From NCBI GenBank assembly GCA_963205275.1, contig CAUJIH010000051.1, forward strand, positions 26,128 to 90,127: a stretch of 64,000 bases of DNA, in the 5' to 3' direction. The DNA is from Verrucomicrobiota bacterium. Its GTDB lineage: Bacteria > Verrucomicrobiota > Verrucomicrobiia > Verrucomicrobiales > DEV007. A model generated the notes under the pieces. The model searched no databases, was not told the origin of the DNA, and was given only the letters and a program-made list of their open reading frames with translations. Below are positions 25,210-34,071 of this stretch, in pieces. Every line of letters begins with the position of its first letter. The stretch's first letter is position 1. The translations under genes were made by a program, and so were the position numbers.

Positions 25210-25602
25210 ATGGCTTCACGGATCCACAGCACCTCGTTAAAGAAGCTCGCCGTTCTATTTTTCGGCGTGTGTCTTCTGTGCGTTCAAGTGCTGCCGATGC
25301 CTCTCTCGGCTGAGAGTTGTGATATCGAGTCCACGGCGACAAGCTGCTGCGAGCCAACTCAAGCCTGTCCCTGTGCCCTAGATGCACCGGCGTCTTCGGA
25401 ATCGGCTCCCCTGCCTGCGGCTCCTGCGAGTTCGACGGTGATCGTGAAAGCACCCATGGAGTGTGTGAGCGATCTCTTCCTGACACTCTCCGCACCGTCT
25501 GTCTCGGAGGATTCGGCGAGTCTGCGTTCTCAGCTTGATTCGCCCGTCACTGCCTATCAGGGCGTTTCCCTCGCAGTGGCGTTCTGTTCTTTCGTCATCT
25601 GA
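25210..25602 (+). CDS. Small exported Cys-rich protein leading the metal-efflux operon
   Basis: I do not recognise this 130-residue protein. An N-terminal hydrophobic signal (LAVLFFGVCLLCVQVLPMPLSA) precedes a short mature region with a cysteine cluster (SCDIESTATSCCEPTQACPC), then an Ala/Ser/Pro-rich linker and a terminal SLAVAFCSFVI hydrophobic patch. The cluster could bind copper, silver or zinc in the periplasm. It lies 119 bp upstream of the TolC-type gene on the same strand, the position taken by small metal-binding proteins in cus/czc-like operons. The function is inferred from position. Translation initiation is plausible at ATG 25210. Confidence 0.6.
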   Translation: MASRIHSTSLKKLAVLFFGVCLLCVQVLPMPLSAESCDIESTATSCCEPTQACPCALDAPASSESAPLPAAPASSTVIVKAPMECVSDLFLTLSAPSVSEDSASLRSQLDSPVTAYQGVSLAVAFCSFVI

Positions 25603-25721
25603 TCCGTCGCACCTCACTGGTGTACTGTGCCCTGACGCTCTCCTCAAATTTCAGAGGATTTCTGTCGAGTGTATTGGAATACAGGAATACATGCTTTCCT
25701 TGGAATCGGATCTGATGACTA

Positions 25722-26981
25722 ATGAATCGACTTTTTATCTTCCCTCTCTCTTTTCTTCTACTGACTACATCTGCTCTGTTCGGGGCGGAATCGGACAGAA
25801 CCCTCTCCACTTCATTCCTTGCTAGACTGCGGGCTGAGGCGGCTCGTACGCATCCTGCGGTGAAGGCTGAAAAACTTCGTGCCCAGGCCACGGCGACAGA
25901 GGCCCAGCGCCCCCGTCTCTGGGAAGATCCAGTGGCAGGACTCGCGGTGATGGGCGGGCCGAGAATGATGAGACACGATGACGGCGATCTCATGTTCAAT
26001 GTCTCGCAGACGCTACCAAAGCCGGGAGTGTTCGCTGCTCGGAAGGATCAGCTCGAAGCACTCGCTCTCGCCGGGCAGGAGGTCACGGGAGAAGCGCGGC
26101 TGAAAGTCGGGGCGGAGGCGGTCAAGGCGGCGGTCGAACTGGCTCTGGCAGACGCATCACTCTCGCTCCAAAGCGCCCAAGTGGACTGGCTGAAGAAAAT
26201 GGCTACCACAGCTCGCGAGAATGCAGCGTCCCCGGATGCCAGCAGCGCTGATGCTCTGAGATTGGAGGCAGAAGTCGCGAAGGAGGTCGCGGTGGTGGAG
26301 GCGATTCAACGCAGTCGAAAGGAGTTCGCTCAGCGGCTGAATCTCTCTCTCGGACGTTCTCTGGACGAGACTTGGACCAAGCTGCAACTCCCCGATGCTC
26401 CCCGCCCCATACCCTTGGCCAGTGCCGAGATCGCACGCCTACCGAAAGCGAATCCCCGGATGCGCTCTCTGAAGGCGAAGGCGGACGCTGCAGGAGCAGA
26501 AACGCGCCTGACCACAGCCGAGCGCAAACCGACGCTGTCCATCGATGCCGACTCCTCACTTTACTCCGGCACAGGTGATCTGAGAGAAACCACCGTAGGG
26601 GTGAAAATCAGCCTGCCCTGGTTTAACGATCCCGTCTATCGAGCAAAAACTGACGCGGCTGCCTCACGCGAACTGGCAGCGGAGCAGGACGTCGAGGCGC
26701 TGGGACGCGAACTGGCATCCCGTGTGACTTCACTGGTCACGGAGGCGACCAACTCCGCCGCTCAAGCAAAAGCCTATAGCGGAGAAATCACGAAAAAGTC
26801 TCGCGAAGCGGTCGAGGCAGTGGAAGCCGCTTGGATCAGTTCGAAGGCGAGCCTGACAGACCTGCTGGACACATCGCGAGCGCTGTTCGCTGTGCGACTG
26901 GAGCAACAAAGACTGCTGGCAGCTCAAATCATCGCCCTAGAGGAGCTTCACGTCCTCGTTCCCGAGGAGTCGAATCCTTAA
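25722..26981 (+). CDS. TolC family outer-membrane efflux protein
   Basis: A 419-residue outer-membrane channel with signal peptide MNRLFIFPLSFLLLTTSALFG. Two outer-membrane-efflux repeats are recognisable by long amphipathic helices: LRAEAARTHPAVKAEKLRAQATATEAQRPRLWEDP and the paired ARLPKANPRMRSLKAKADAAGAETRLTTAERKPTLSIDADSSLYSG. A strand motif TTVGVKISLPWFN matches the beta-barrel hairpin. It forms the exit duct of a CusCBA- or CzcCBA-type export system with the following two genes (47-bp gap to the adaptor). The N-terminus lacks an obvious lipobox. Start ATG 25722 is the natural signal-peptide start. Confidence 0.85.
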   Translation: MNRLFIFPLSFLLLTTSALFGAESDRTLSTSFLARLRAEAARTHPAVKAEKLRAQATATEAQRPRLWEDPVAGLAVMGGPRMMRHDDGDLMFNVSQTLPKPGVFAARKDQLEALALAGQEVTGEARLKVGAEAVKAAVELALADASLSLQSAQVDWLKKMATTARENAASPDASSADALRLEAEVAKEVAVVEAIQRSRKEFAQRLNLSLGRSLDETWTKLQLPDAPRPIPLASAEIARLPKANPRMRSLKAKADAAGAETRLTTAERKPTLSIDADSSLYSGTGDLRETTVGVKISLPWFNDPVYRAKTDAAASRELAAEQDVEALGRELASRVTSLVTEATNSAAQAKAYSGEITKKSREAVEAVEAAWISSKASLTDLLDTSRALFAVRLEQQRLLAAQIIALEELHVLVPEESNP

Positions 26982-27028
26982 ATCTCAATGAATCATTCAA
27001 ATCTTTCAATCCACTGATTTTTAAAGTA

Positions 27029-28741
27029 ATGAAAACTATTTTTACGATCCTAACGACTGCGATAGTCGCAGCGACGGCTACCTGGCTGGGGCTGCGCAGC
27101 GATACCCACGATCACTCGCACCATCCAGATCACGCTGGCTCACAGATTCTTTATTATCAGAGTGCGATGCACCCTTGGATCAAGAGTGACAAGCCGGGAC
27201 GCTGTACGATCTGCGGAATGGAACTGACACCCGTCTATGCGGGGGAACAGGGCCTAGAGGCATCTGAGGAAGGCAATCTGGTGACTCTCAGCCGCACTCA
27301 GGTACAGGTGCTCAATCCTGGAACTTCACTGGTAAAAATGGCTCCTCTCGTCCGGAATCTGAGCGTCGCAGGAACCATCACCAATGACAGCACCCGCATC
27401 GCCGTCCTGTCCGCCTACACGGATTTCAGAATCGACAAGCTACACGTCAACTACGTCGGAGCTGAGGTGAAGGCAGGCCAGCCTCTAGCGGAAATTTATT
27501 CTCCAACCATTCTCCAGGCGACACGCGAGTATCGCCAGCTCAGCGGCGACTTGCGGGAGAAGGCGGCACTCCGTCTGAAGCAGTTCGGTCTGACAGATGC
27601 ACAGATTCGATCCATTCCAGAGCAGCCCGAGGACACGCTCGTTACGCAAATCTTGGCACCTCTAGGGGGGACGGTCGTAGTGCGGAATATTCGGGAGGGG
27701 CAGTATGTCTCCTCTGGACAGGCACTGTTCGAAATCGCCGATTTCTCCCGTATGTGGTTCCTTTTCGATGCCTACGAGCAGGATCTGCCCTGGATTCGCA
27801 TCGGACAGGAAGTCGTGATCACTGCCCCGTCGCTGCCGGGGCATCAGTTTTCTGGAAAGGTGGTCTTCATCAATCCGAACGTGAATTCTCTGACTCGTTC
27901 CATTCCCGTGCGCGTCGAGCTGGACAACCCGGCGGATGAGACGGGTCATCGCCTGCTGCTCAACGGACTCTATGCGGATGCGCACATAGCGATGGAGACA
28001 CTGCGCCCGGTGCTGGCTGCTCCTCGATCTGCAGTGTTGCAAACCGGCTCTCGCGCCGTCGCCTATATCGACCATGGAGAGGGCATGTATGAGCAGGCGG
28101 CGCTGACGCTGGGTCTGCGGGGTGACCGCGATGTCGAAATCCTGGCTGGACTCAGTGAAAACGACCGCGTCGTCACCGAAGGGAATCTGCTGATCGACGG
28201 GCAGGCGGAGATGAATCGAGCGTTCGCCACACCGGAAAGCCATGCACCGGAGCACGCCCCGTCACAAAATCTCAGCGAAGGACAGAAGGCAGCAGTCTCG
28301 ACCTTTCTCGCTACCGTCGATGCGATGGGCCAGGCGCTGTCAGCAGATGATCTCAAAAAATTCAATGCCGTGAGTGAATCAGCGATGGATCAAACGGCAG
28401 CTTTCCTCGATGCAGCAAAAAATCTGACGAGGGAATTCCACATGGGCGAGGAAGAAAGGGAAAAGCTGGATCAGGCGAGCCATTTTCACGGCTTCGATGA
28501 TCTCCATTCGGCACGGACGGCGTTCCATTCTTTCTCCATGGCGACCGTGGCCGTGCTCGATGCGCTGCATCATGTGATTCCTATCCCAGATGCTCAGGTT
28601 TTCCAATGTCCCATGGTCGACGACGCCCTGCCCGGAGTCGATCCGAAGGCCTTCTGGGTGCAGCTCGGCGACCGCCAGCTCGCGAATCCGTATTTCGGCG
28701 CAGAGATGCTGCGGTGTGGATCAAAGGTGGCGGACAGGTGA
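27029..28741 (+). CDS. Heavy-metal efflux RND periplasmic adaptor with HMBD and DUF3347-like domains
   Basis: A 570-residue CusB-like membrane-fusion protein. A membrane anchor (MKTIFTILTTAIVAATATWLGL) is followed by a His-rich DTHDHSHHPDHAGS and the heavy-metal-binding module YYQSAMHPWIKSDKPGRCTICGMELTPVY (about 35-65). The core adaptor has barrel-sandwich strands (LHVNYVGAEVKAGQPLAEIYSP; ILAPLGGTVVVRNIREGQYV) and a hairpin domain. The C-terminal about 150 residues resemble DUF3347, ending QCPMVDDALPGVDPKAFWVQ...NPYFGAEMLRCG. Start chosen at the anchor ATG (27029); 66 more codons are open but overlap the TolC gene out of frame. The metal-binding modules point to Cu(I)/Ag(I) or related soft metals. 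Confidence 0.88.
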   Translation: MKTIFTILTTAIVAATATWLGLRSDTHDHSHHPDHAGSQILYYQSAMHPWIKSDKPGRCTICGMELTPVYAGEQGLEASEEGNLVTLSRTQVQVLNPGTSLVKMAPLVRNLSVAGTITNDSTRIAVLSAYTDFRIDKLHVNYVGAEVKAGQPLAEIYSPTILQATREYRQLSGDLREKAALRLKQFGLTDAQIRSIPEQPEDTLVTQILAPLGGTVVVRNIREGQYVSSGQALFEIADFSRMWFLFDAYEQDLPWIRIGQEVVITAPSLPGHQFSGKVVFINPNVNSLTRSIPVRVELDNPADETGHRLLLNGLYADAHIAMETLRPVLAAPRSAVLQTGSRAVAYIDHGEGMYEQAALTLGLRGDRDVEILAGLSENDRVVTEGNLLIDGQAEMNRAFATPESHAPEHAPSQNLSEGQKAAVSTFLATVDAMGQALSADDLKKFNAVSESAMDQTAAFLDAAKNLTREFHMGEEEREKLDQASHFHGFDDLHSARTAFHSFSMATVAVLDALHHVIPIPDAQVFQCPMVDDALPGVDPKAFWVQLGDRQLANPYFGAEMLRCGSKVADR

Positions 28742-28788
28742 TCTCAGAATCGCACTGACTCATTCACTCTCATCGATAAACTCGCCCC

Positions 28789-31700
28789 ATGATTTCCGCC
28801 CTCATCAGATGGTCTCTGAAGAATCGCTTTCTCGTGCTCTGCGCGACGCTCGTGCTCGTCGGACTCGGGATTCGAGCAGTGTATGAGACTCCCGTCGATG
28901 CGATCCCGGATCTCACGGAAAATCAGGTGCTGGTGACGGCTGAGTGGTCGGGCCGCAGTCCGCAGGAGGTGGAAGATCAGATTACTTTTCCGCTTTCTTC
29001 TGGACTACAGGGCCTCACGGGAGTCAAGGAAGTCCGCGCCTCCTCCATGGTCGGGTTTTCTCTGGTCACCATCATTTTCCATGACAAGATCGACCTCTAC
29101 TTCGCTCGCGCTCGCGTACTGGAACGGCTGAATTATCTGCAAAAGCAGATGCCGGAGGGCGTGACTCCTCAACTCGGTCCCGATGCCACGGGATTGGGCT
29201 GGGTCTATCAATACTATCTCCACGTCGATCCTGACCGATCACCGAACGGGGGCTACGATCTGGCTCAACTCCGCTCGCTCCAGGACTGGAAGATCCGCTA
29301 TGATCTGGCCGCCGTTCCCGGCGTGGCGGAGGTCGCATCCATCGGGGGGTTCGTGAAGCAATACCAAATCGAACTGTCTTCCACCAAACTCCGCCGAGCG
29401 GGAGTGACGCTCAATGAGGTGATCGCCGCCGTCCAGGATTCCAATCTCAATGTCGGCGGCAAAACCATCGAGGAGAATGGCGCGGAATTTCTCGTGCGCG
29501 GAGTGGGTTTAGTCACGGATGCAGAAGACCTGGAGCTGATTACCGTGAAGGCGGTTAAAGGAACTCCGATTTTTCTGAAAGATCTGGCGACGATCCAGAT
29601 CGGCGGTGATTACCGACGAGGTACGCTCGATGTCAACGGACAGGAAGTCGTAGGCGGCACTGTCGTCATGCGATCAGGGGAAAATGCTCGTGCTGTCATA
29701 CAAAGGGTGAAGGAAAAAATCGCCGCCATCGCCTCCAGCCTCCCACCCGGAGTAGAGATTCGCCCCTTCTACGACCGATCCACGCTGATTGATAAAAATA
29801 TCTCCACCCTGAAACACGCCTTGGTCGAAGAAATCATCTTGGTCACTCTGGCTCACATCCTATTTCTCTGGCACTTCCGCTCCATTCTGATCGTCACGAT
29901 TCCGCTCCCGGCATCCATCCTAGTCTCCTTCCTGCTCATGCATCAGTTCGGGATTACGTCGAACATCATGTCTCTGACTGGGATCGCGATCGCCATCGGC
30001 GTGCTGGTTGATGCAGCCATCGTGGTGACGGAAAACGTGATTCGACACTCCGAACTACGTGAGAAGGAGCTCGGACGTCCACTCACCGCTTCTGAGCGCT
30101 GGGACACGACCCTAGAGGCTTCGACTCAAGTCGGCCGTCCGATTTTCTTCGCCATGGCCATCATCCTGCTGGCCTTTCTCCCTGTTTTCGCCCTAACTGG
30201 ACAGGAGGGAAAGCTCTTTCATCCTCTGGCTTTCACCAAAACATTCGCCATGATTGGAGCCACGCTCTTCGGGGTGACTCTCGTTCCAGTTCTCTGCTCC
30301 TGGCTCATTCGCGGGCCGTACCACGACGAGCACAGCAACCTGATCATGCGCGGGCTGATGGCCCTCTATGATCCTGTGCTCGCCTGGTCCCTGCGCCATC
30401 CTCGAACTGTCGTGAGCACAGCGATGGCCTTGCTGACCTTTACTCTGCTGCTGGCTTTCGGACTGCCGCGAGGCGCTCTTTCCGCAATAGAAAATCGTGG
30501 TTGGCACCGAACCGCCGCCCTGTTTCACGGATTCGGACGCGAGTTCATGCCGCCGCTCAATGAGGGTGCGCTGCTGGAAATGCCAGTTCTCCTCCCCAAG
30601 ACGGGACTCAAGGAAATCCAGCGGGTGATGGCCTGGCAGGACGAAGTCATGTCTCAAGTCCCCGAGATCGAACTCGTCGCGGGAAAACTGGGGCGCTTCG
30701 AGACCGCTACCGACCCCGCTCCCACGGAGATGATCGAGACCACCATCACGCTGAAGCCCGAATACATCCCCGACGGTCGATTCCGCATGAAACGCAATCC
30801 TGCTTGGCGGCCAGGCATGACCGTCGAAAAGCTGAAAGCCGAGTTGACCGAAAAAATGAAGGCCGTCCCCGGTTACGTGCCCGCCTTCCTCCAGCCGATC
30901 GAGAACCGTATTCTCATGCTCTACACCGGCATTCGCGCCCAGGTAGGGGTCAAAATCTACGGCAACAATCTGCAGGAGATTCAGAAGCAGGCGTATAAAG
31001 TCGAGCATCTGATCCAGCAGACTCCCGGTGCGACCGGAGTCTCCCCCTCTCGCGATCAGGGAAAACCGTATCTCAATATCGCCGTAGATCGTCGTGCGAT
31101 GGCTCGCTACGGACTCAATGCACGAGAGGTTCTCGACGCCGTCGAGACTGCGATCGGAGGCAAAAATGTCACCACCACCATCGAAGGTCGCCAGCGATTC
31201 CCTATCCAGATCCGAATCCAGCGATCTGAGCGCGACGATATCGAAGAACTCTCTCGCATCCTCATCGCCACTCGTCCCGGCATCGCGGCGGCTCAGGATG
31301 AAACGGCTACTGATTCAGTATCACAGGGAAGTGAAGTTTCCTATATCCCTCTGGGCATGGTGGCGAAAATCACCCGCGACATCGGGGCCAATGAGATCGC
31401 CTCTGAGAACGGGCGCTTGCGCTCCTACGTACAGGCGAACGTCGAAGGCCGCGACCTCGGTTCTTTCGTTCAGGATATCGAGGCGGCGCTGCCCAAGCTC
31501 GAATGGGGCGACATGACCTACCAGCTCACTGGCGACTATGAAAACCAGCGTCGCTTTGCCGAGACCATGTATTGGGTGATGCCACTGGTGCTTCTGATTA
31601 TCTTCGTTCTGCTCTACATCACATTTCACAGCCTGGGCGAGGCCGCTCATGTCATTCTGGCGGTACCCTTTGCGCTGAGTGGCGGAATCCTCCTACAGAA

Positions 31701-32151
31701 GTTCCTCGGATACCACTTCAACGGAGCCGTCTGGGTCGGCTATATCGCCCTCTTCGGCACGGCGGTGCAGACGGGAGTCGTCATGGTCGTTTATCTGGAG
31801 GAGGCTGTGGCCCAATACAAGAAGAAGCTCGGCGCAGCTTTCAATCTCGATCACCTGATCCAAGCCATCACCGAAGGGGCAAAGCTGCGCTTGCGTCCCA
31901 AAGTCATGACCGTAGCCACCACCGTCGCCAGTCTGCTGCCGATTCTCTGGAGTCACCGCCAAGGAGCTGAAATCATGAAGCCTTTAGCCACTCCAGTGAT
32001 CGGCGGGATGCTGTCCAGTCTCCTCCACATTCTCATCGTCACACCTGTGATTTTCTTATGGATTCATGGACGGAAGCTGCAACGAGAAAGCGATACCACT
32101 CTCGCCTATTCCGAGTCAGAGCCCTCTAGCGCCGACTCCTCCTGCCCGTAA
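28789..32151 (+). CDS. Heavy-metal efflux RND permease (CusA/CzcA family)
   Basis: A 1120-residue inner-membrane proton-driven pump that expels metal ions through the adaptor and TolC-type channel. RND features: N-terminal TM (NRFLVLCATLVLVGLGIRAVYETPVDAIPDLTENQV), first porter domain, TM4 with AIAIGVLVDAAIVVTENVIRH and C-terminal TM bundle (IALFGTAVQTGVVMVVYLEEAV, PKVMTVATTVASLLPILWSHRQGAEIMKPLATPVIGG). The TM4 motif VDAAIVVTEN is of the CusA (monovalent) rather than CzcA (divalent) type as I recall it. Methionines in APTEMIETTI and RILMLYTGIRA align with two of the CusA metal-path methionines; the third position appears to be Leu (ARYGLN). Metal is thus probably Cu/Ag, not certain. The 3' end overlaps the convergent LAB_N gene by 46 bp. 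Confidence 0.9.
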   Translation: MISALIRWSLKNRFLVLCATLVLVGLGIRAVYETPVDAIPDLTENQVLVTAEWSGRSPQEVEDQITFPLSSGLQGLTGVKEVRASSMVGFSLVTIIFHDKIDLYFARARVLERLNYLQKQMPEGVTPQLGPDATGLGWVYQYYLHVDPDRSPNGGYDLAQLRSLQDWKIRYDLAAVPGVAEVASIGGFVKQYQIELSSTKLRRAGVTLNEVIAAVQDSNLNVGGKTIEENGAEFLVRGVGLVTDAEDLELITVKAVKGTPIFLKDLATIQIGGDYRRGTLDVNGQEVVGGTVVMRSGENARAVIQRVKEKIAAIASSLPPGVEIRPFYDRSTLIDKNISTLKHALVEEIILVTLAHILFLWHFRSILIVTIPLPASILVSFLLMHQFGITSNIMSLTGIAIAIGVLVDAAIVVTENVIRHSELREKELGRPLTASERWDTTLEASTQVGRPIFFAMAIILLAFLPVFALTGQEGKLFHPLAFTKTFAMIGATLFGVTLVPVLCSWLIRGPYHDEHSNLIMRGLMALYDPVLAWSLRHPRTVVSTAMALLTFTLLLAFGLPRGALSAIENRGWHRTAALFHGFGREFMPPLNEGALLEMPVLLPKTGLKEIQRVMAWQDEVMSQVPEIELVAGKLGRFETATDPAPTEMIETTITLKPEYIPDGRFRMKRNPAWRPGMTVEKLKAELTEKMKAVPGYVPAFLQPIENRILMLYTGIRAQVGVKIYGNNLQEIQKQAYKVEHLIQQTPGATGVSPSRDQGKPYLNIAVDRRAMARYGLNAREVLDAVETAIGGKNVTTTIEGRQRFPIQIRIQRSERDDIEELSRILIATRPGIAAAQDETATDSVSQGSEVSYIPLGMVAKITRDIGANEIASENGRLRSYVQANVEGRDLGSFVQDIEAALPKLEWGDMTYQLTGDYENQRRFAETMYWVMPLVLLIIFVLLYITFHSLGEAAHVILAVPFALSGGILLQKFLGYHFNGAVWVGYIALFGTAVQTGVVMVVYLEEAVAQYKKKLGAAFNLDHLIQAITEGAKLRLRPKVMTVATTVASLLPILWSHRQGAEIMKPLATPVIGGMLSSLLHILIVTPVIFLWIHGRKLQRESDTTLAYSESEPSSADSSCP

Positions 32152-32705
32152 ATGAACCACAAATTGCGGATGTAGATAAACCAGCCCGTACTCTGGCCCA
32201 AGAACCCAACGATATCCTTTCGCCAAACGAAATACGTCATCAGCATGGAGGCCCCGAGCAGGCTCAGCCACCAGAAGACAGGAGGCACGACGGAGCTTTT
32301 CGCCTTCTCACTCGCCCGCCACTGGACCAGCATCCGAGCCGTGAAAACCGCCTGCCCCGCGAACCCAAAAACCACCCAGAGCACTCCCGTCATCGAAGTC
32401 ACGTCGAAGAGGCGATAGATCCAGGGCAAATCGCGCTTGCGGGCATAGACTTCGGAAAAAAACTCATCAGCTCTCATCCCAATTTCGTTCCGGGTTCCCG
32501 AAAAATGCGCTCGCAACTCTCCCTCGGAATCCGGTGTCACCTCAATGGTCACGATGCGGTCAGACAGATTGAAAGGAGGCTGATGAGGACGCCCTGGGGC
32601 ACCTACGTGACCGAGCGCAAGAAGAAGGCTCCATACGGCGGCGGGCAGCACCAGAATCATGGCCCCCGTCACCATGAGACGGCGTCGGTTAAAAAATTGC
32701 TTCAT
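32106..32705 (-). CDS. LAB_N (lipid-A biosynthesis N-terminal-like) membrane protein
   Basis: A 199-residue membrane protein. The conserved LAB_N block is VVFGFAGQAVFTARMLVQWRASEKAKSSVVPPVFWWLSLLGASMLMTYFVWRKDIVGFLGQSTGWFIYIRNLWFI (positions about 115-190), preceded by an N-terminal TM (LMVTGAMILVLPAAVWSLLLAL) and a soluble loop. The domain occurs at the N-terminus of lipid-A-disaccharide synthase-like and glycosyltransferase partners; free-standing forms are common and poorly understood. I start at MKQFFNRR (32705), which overlaps the DUF4199 stop (ATGA, 32702-32705). It converges with, and overlaps, cusA. Confidence 0.75.
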   Translation of the reverse strand: MKQFFNRRRLMVTGAMILVLPAAVWSLLLALGHVGAPGRPHQPPFNLSDRIVTIEVTPDSEGELRAHFSGTRNEIGMRADEFFSEVYARKRDLPWIYRLFDVTSMTGVLWVVFGFAGQAVFTARMLVQWRASEKAKSSVVPPVFWWLSLLGASMLMTYFVWRKDIVGFLGQSTGWFIYIRNLWFIYGQEESALEGSDSE

Positions 32706-33205
32706 CGCTGATGGCGCCAATAGAACAATCCGGAAGTAAAAGCCGCAACAAAAACTCCCTCGATTAACATCGCCATCCCTGCCTGAATCACTGAGGAGCG
32801 CAGTCCGAAGGCAGACCGAGCCAGATCAGCCATCTGATCCGCGTCCGACGGTGCCGAACCTGTCTCTGCGGAATACGAGCGAAACAGCTCAGCCATGTGA
32901 TCTGGCCAGCCAGGATTGAGAGCTAGGAGATACATGGCTTGCCCCCCGGCAATCACGAGGGCGGCGATAACTGCGATCATCGCTCCTGAACGAAAGCGCT
33001 CGACGAATCCGAGTTCCGGCTCCCGTCGGAAAAGCACAGACATCGCCACGAGAAAACCGATCAGATTCAGGATCAGGGCGAATCCCATGGCAAACTGAAT
33101 CAGCGAGAGCCCTCCCGCGTGAAGTCCCATCGCCCATGAGGCGACGAGCCATCCCACGGCGATGCCTCCGATGATGAGTCCCCATTTCCACTCCAACTGA
33201 TTCAT
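32702..33205 (-). CDS. DUF4199-like four-TM membrane protein
   Basis: A 167-residue inner-membrane protein with four hydrophobic helices (WGLIIGGIAVGWLVASWAMGL; IQFAMGFALILNLIGFLVAMSVLF; GAMIAVIAALVIAGGQAMYLLAL; AGMAMLIEGVFVAAFTSGLFYW), matching DUF4199. Function is unknown across the family. It is co-transcribed with the LAB_N gene. A perfect 14-bp palindrome lies 55 bp upstream of the start codon (33260-33273), a good position for an operator. Confidence 0.65.
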   Translation of the reverse strand: MNQLEWKWGLIIGGIAVGWLVASWAMGLHAGGLSLIQFAMGFALILNLIGFLVAMSVLFRREPELGFVERFRSGAMIAVIAALVIAGGQAMYLLALNPGWPDHMAELFRSYSAETGSAPSDADQMADLARSAFGLRSSVIQAGMAMLIEGVFVAAFTSGLFYWRHQR

Positions 33206-33259
33206 AGGAAGAAAATTTTTCAGTGTAGCACAGGCATTCCTGTCTGTGGTGAAAAGTTC

Positions 33260-33273
33260 TCGAGTATACTCGA
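33260..33273. promoter_or_regulatory. Perfect 14-bp palindrome upstream of DUF4199 (candidate operator)
   Basis: tcgagtatactcga reads identically on both strands and lies 55 bp before the DUF4199 start codon. Binding by a dimeric regulator is inference. Confidence 0.45.
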
Positions 33274-33500
33274 AACCCTGTCGGAAAACGCTCTTTGCTC
33301 GATATCCGTGTGTTTTTCACTTCAGCGTCCTCTTCGAGCTTTCAGCACCACGGCTCACTCAGGGATTTCGCGGGTCTTGACATGCCCCAGCTCTCGATCA
33401 ATTACGGTAATTTTGAAATGGAAATGGAATCAGTTTTCTATGCATAAAAAATTCTCAATTTTTCTCTTGCACAATCGCTCATTCTGGTGAAAACTACCCA

Positions 33501-33575
33501 CCTGATCGTCCGATCAGGCTTTCGCCGCTTTATTAACATCTCGACTCTTAAAAACGAACCTGTGCGTTCGTTTTT
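33501..33575. ncRNA. Candidate small RNA or attenuator: two hairpins ending in a T-run
   Basis: First hairpin: cctgatcg (33501-33508) pairs with cgatcagg (33511-33518). Second: aaaaacgaac (33550-33559) pairs perfectly with gttcgttttt (33566-33575) over a 6-base loop; it has a T-run on the plus strand and an A-run opposite, so it can terminate in either direction. No coding gene ends here, hence the small-RNA suggestion. Confidence 0.3.
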
Positions 33576-33827
33576 CGTGCTGCATAGATGAGAGATTTAC
33601 AATTCAAAATGGAGTGTTCTGATCACTCGTGTTCTGGGACTTGGGACACGTCGGATTCTCGATAGGAACGCCGAGGAGAGAACGCGCTCTTCCGAAAACA
33701 ACTGAACCGATCTGATCTTCGCCGAACGGCGAGATGCGCGTTTGTACGGCGCTTGCCGCTTTCAAGCCAAATCGCGTTTCTCGCTGCCTTGAGGCGCGGA
33801 TCACTCGCAAAGCTGAAATCGAGAAAT

Positions 33828-33974
33828 ATGAGCAACGCTACCCAAGTCCTCGCCCCCAAAACTGCGGATCAGAAGTCCGCGAAATCCGCTCCACAGCGCC
33901 GTGAACCGGCGTTCCGTCTGCGCCTAGTGGCGTTCGTGGAGAGATCTGTTTTCTCCGCTCGTCCGGAGAAGTAA
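33828..33974 (+). CDS. Possible 48-residue basic protein
   Basis: ATG with a purine stretch gagaaat just upstream; 48 codons of ordinary composition that yield a strongly basic protein rich in Arg, Ala, Ser and Lys (KTADQKSAKSAPQRREPAFR). It is followed 30 bp later by a 10-bp stem with TTTT, which is what a real short transcription unit should have. No family recognised. Unsupported alternatives are chance openness and a longer frame from 33753. Confidence 0.35.
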   Translation: MSNATQVLAPKTADQKSAKSAPQRREPAFRLRLVAFVERSVFSARPEK

Positions 33975-34004
33975 GGCATGGGCGAAAAGTCGCAAAATTT
34001 TTCG

Positions 34005-34042
34005 TCAGGGGCAGAGAAGGAGGGTATCCTGCCCCTGATTTT
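34005..34042 (+). terminator. Intrinsic terminator before the TraD-like gene
   Basis: tcaggggcag (34005-34014) pairs with ctgcccctga (34029-34038) in a perfect 10-bp stem with a 14-base loop and TTTT at 34039-34042. It ends whatever is transcribed from the preceding region. Confidence 0.65.
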
Positions 34043-34071
34043 CCGTTTGCCCTCCATCCCACTCCACTCAC

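Larger units (their letters stand above)
33206..34071. other. Gene-poor 866-bp region with several palindromes
   Basis: Between DUF4199 and the TraD-like gene I see no convincing long gene. It contains the 14-bp palindrome 33260-33273, the paired hairpins 33501-33575, one plausible 48-codon gene at 33828-33974 and a terminator hairpin at 34005-34042. Frames on the minus strand of 68-90 codons have poor composition. A GC-rich stretch 33640-33800 holds no clear feature. Confidence 0.5.

Noticed and set aside
30193..31008. Open frame of 271 codons on the minus strand
   Set aside because: Antisense to the RND pump gene.
33604..33859. Minus-strand frames of 68-78 codons in the gene-poor region
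   Set aside because: Poor amino-acid composition and no conserved motif; treated as non-coding.
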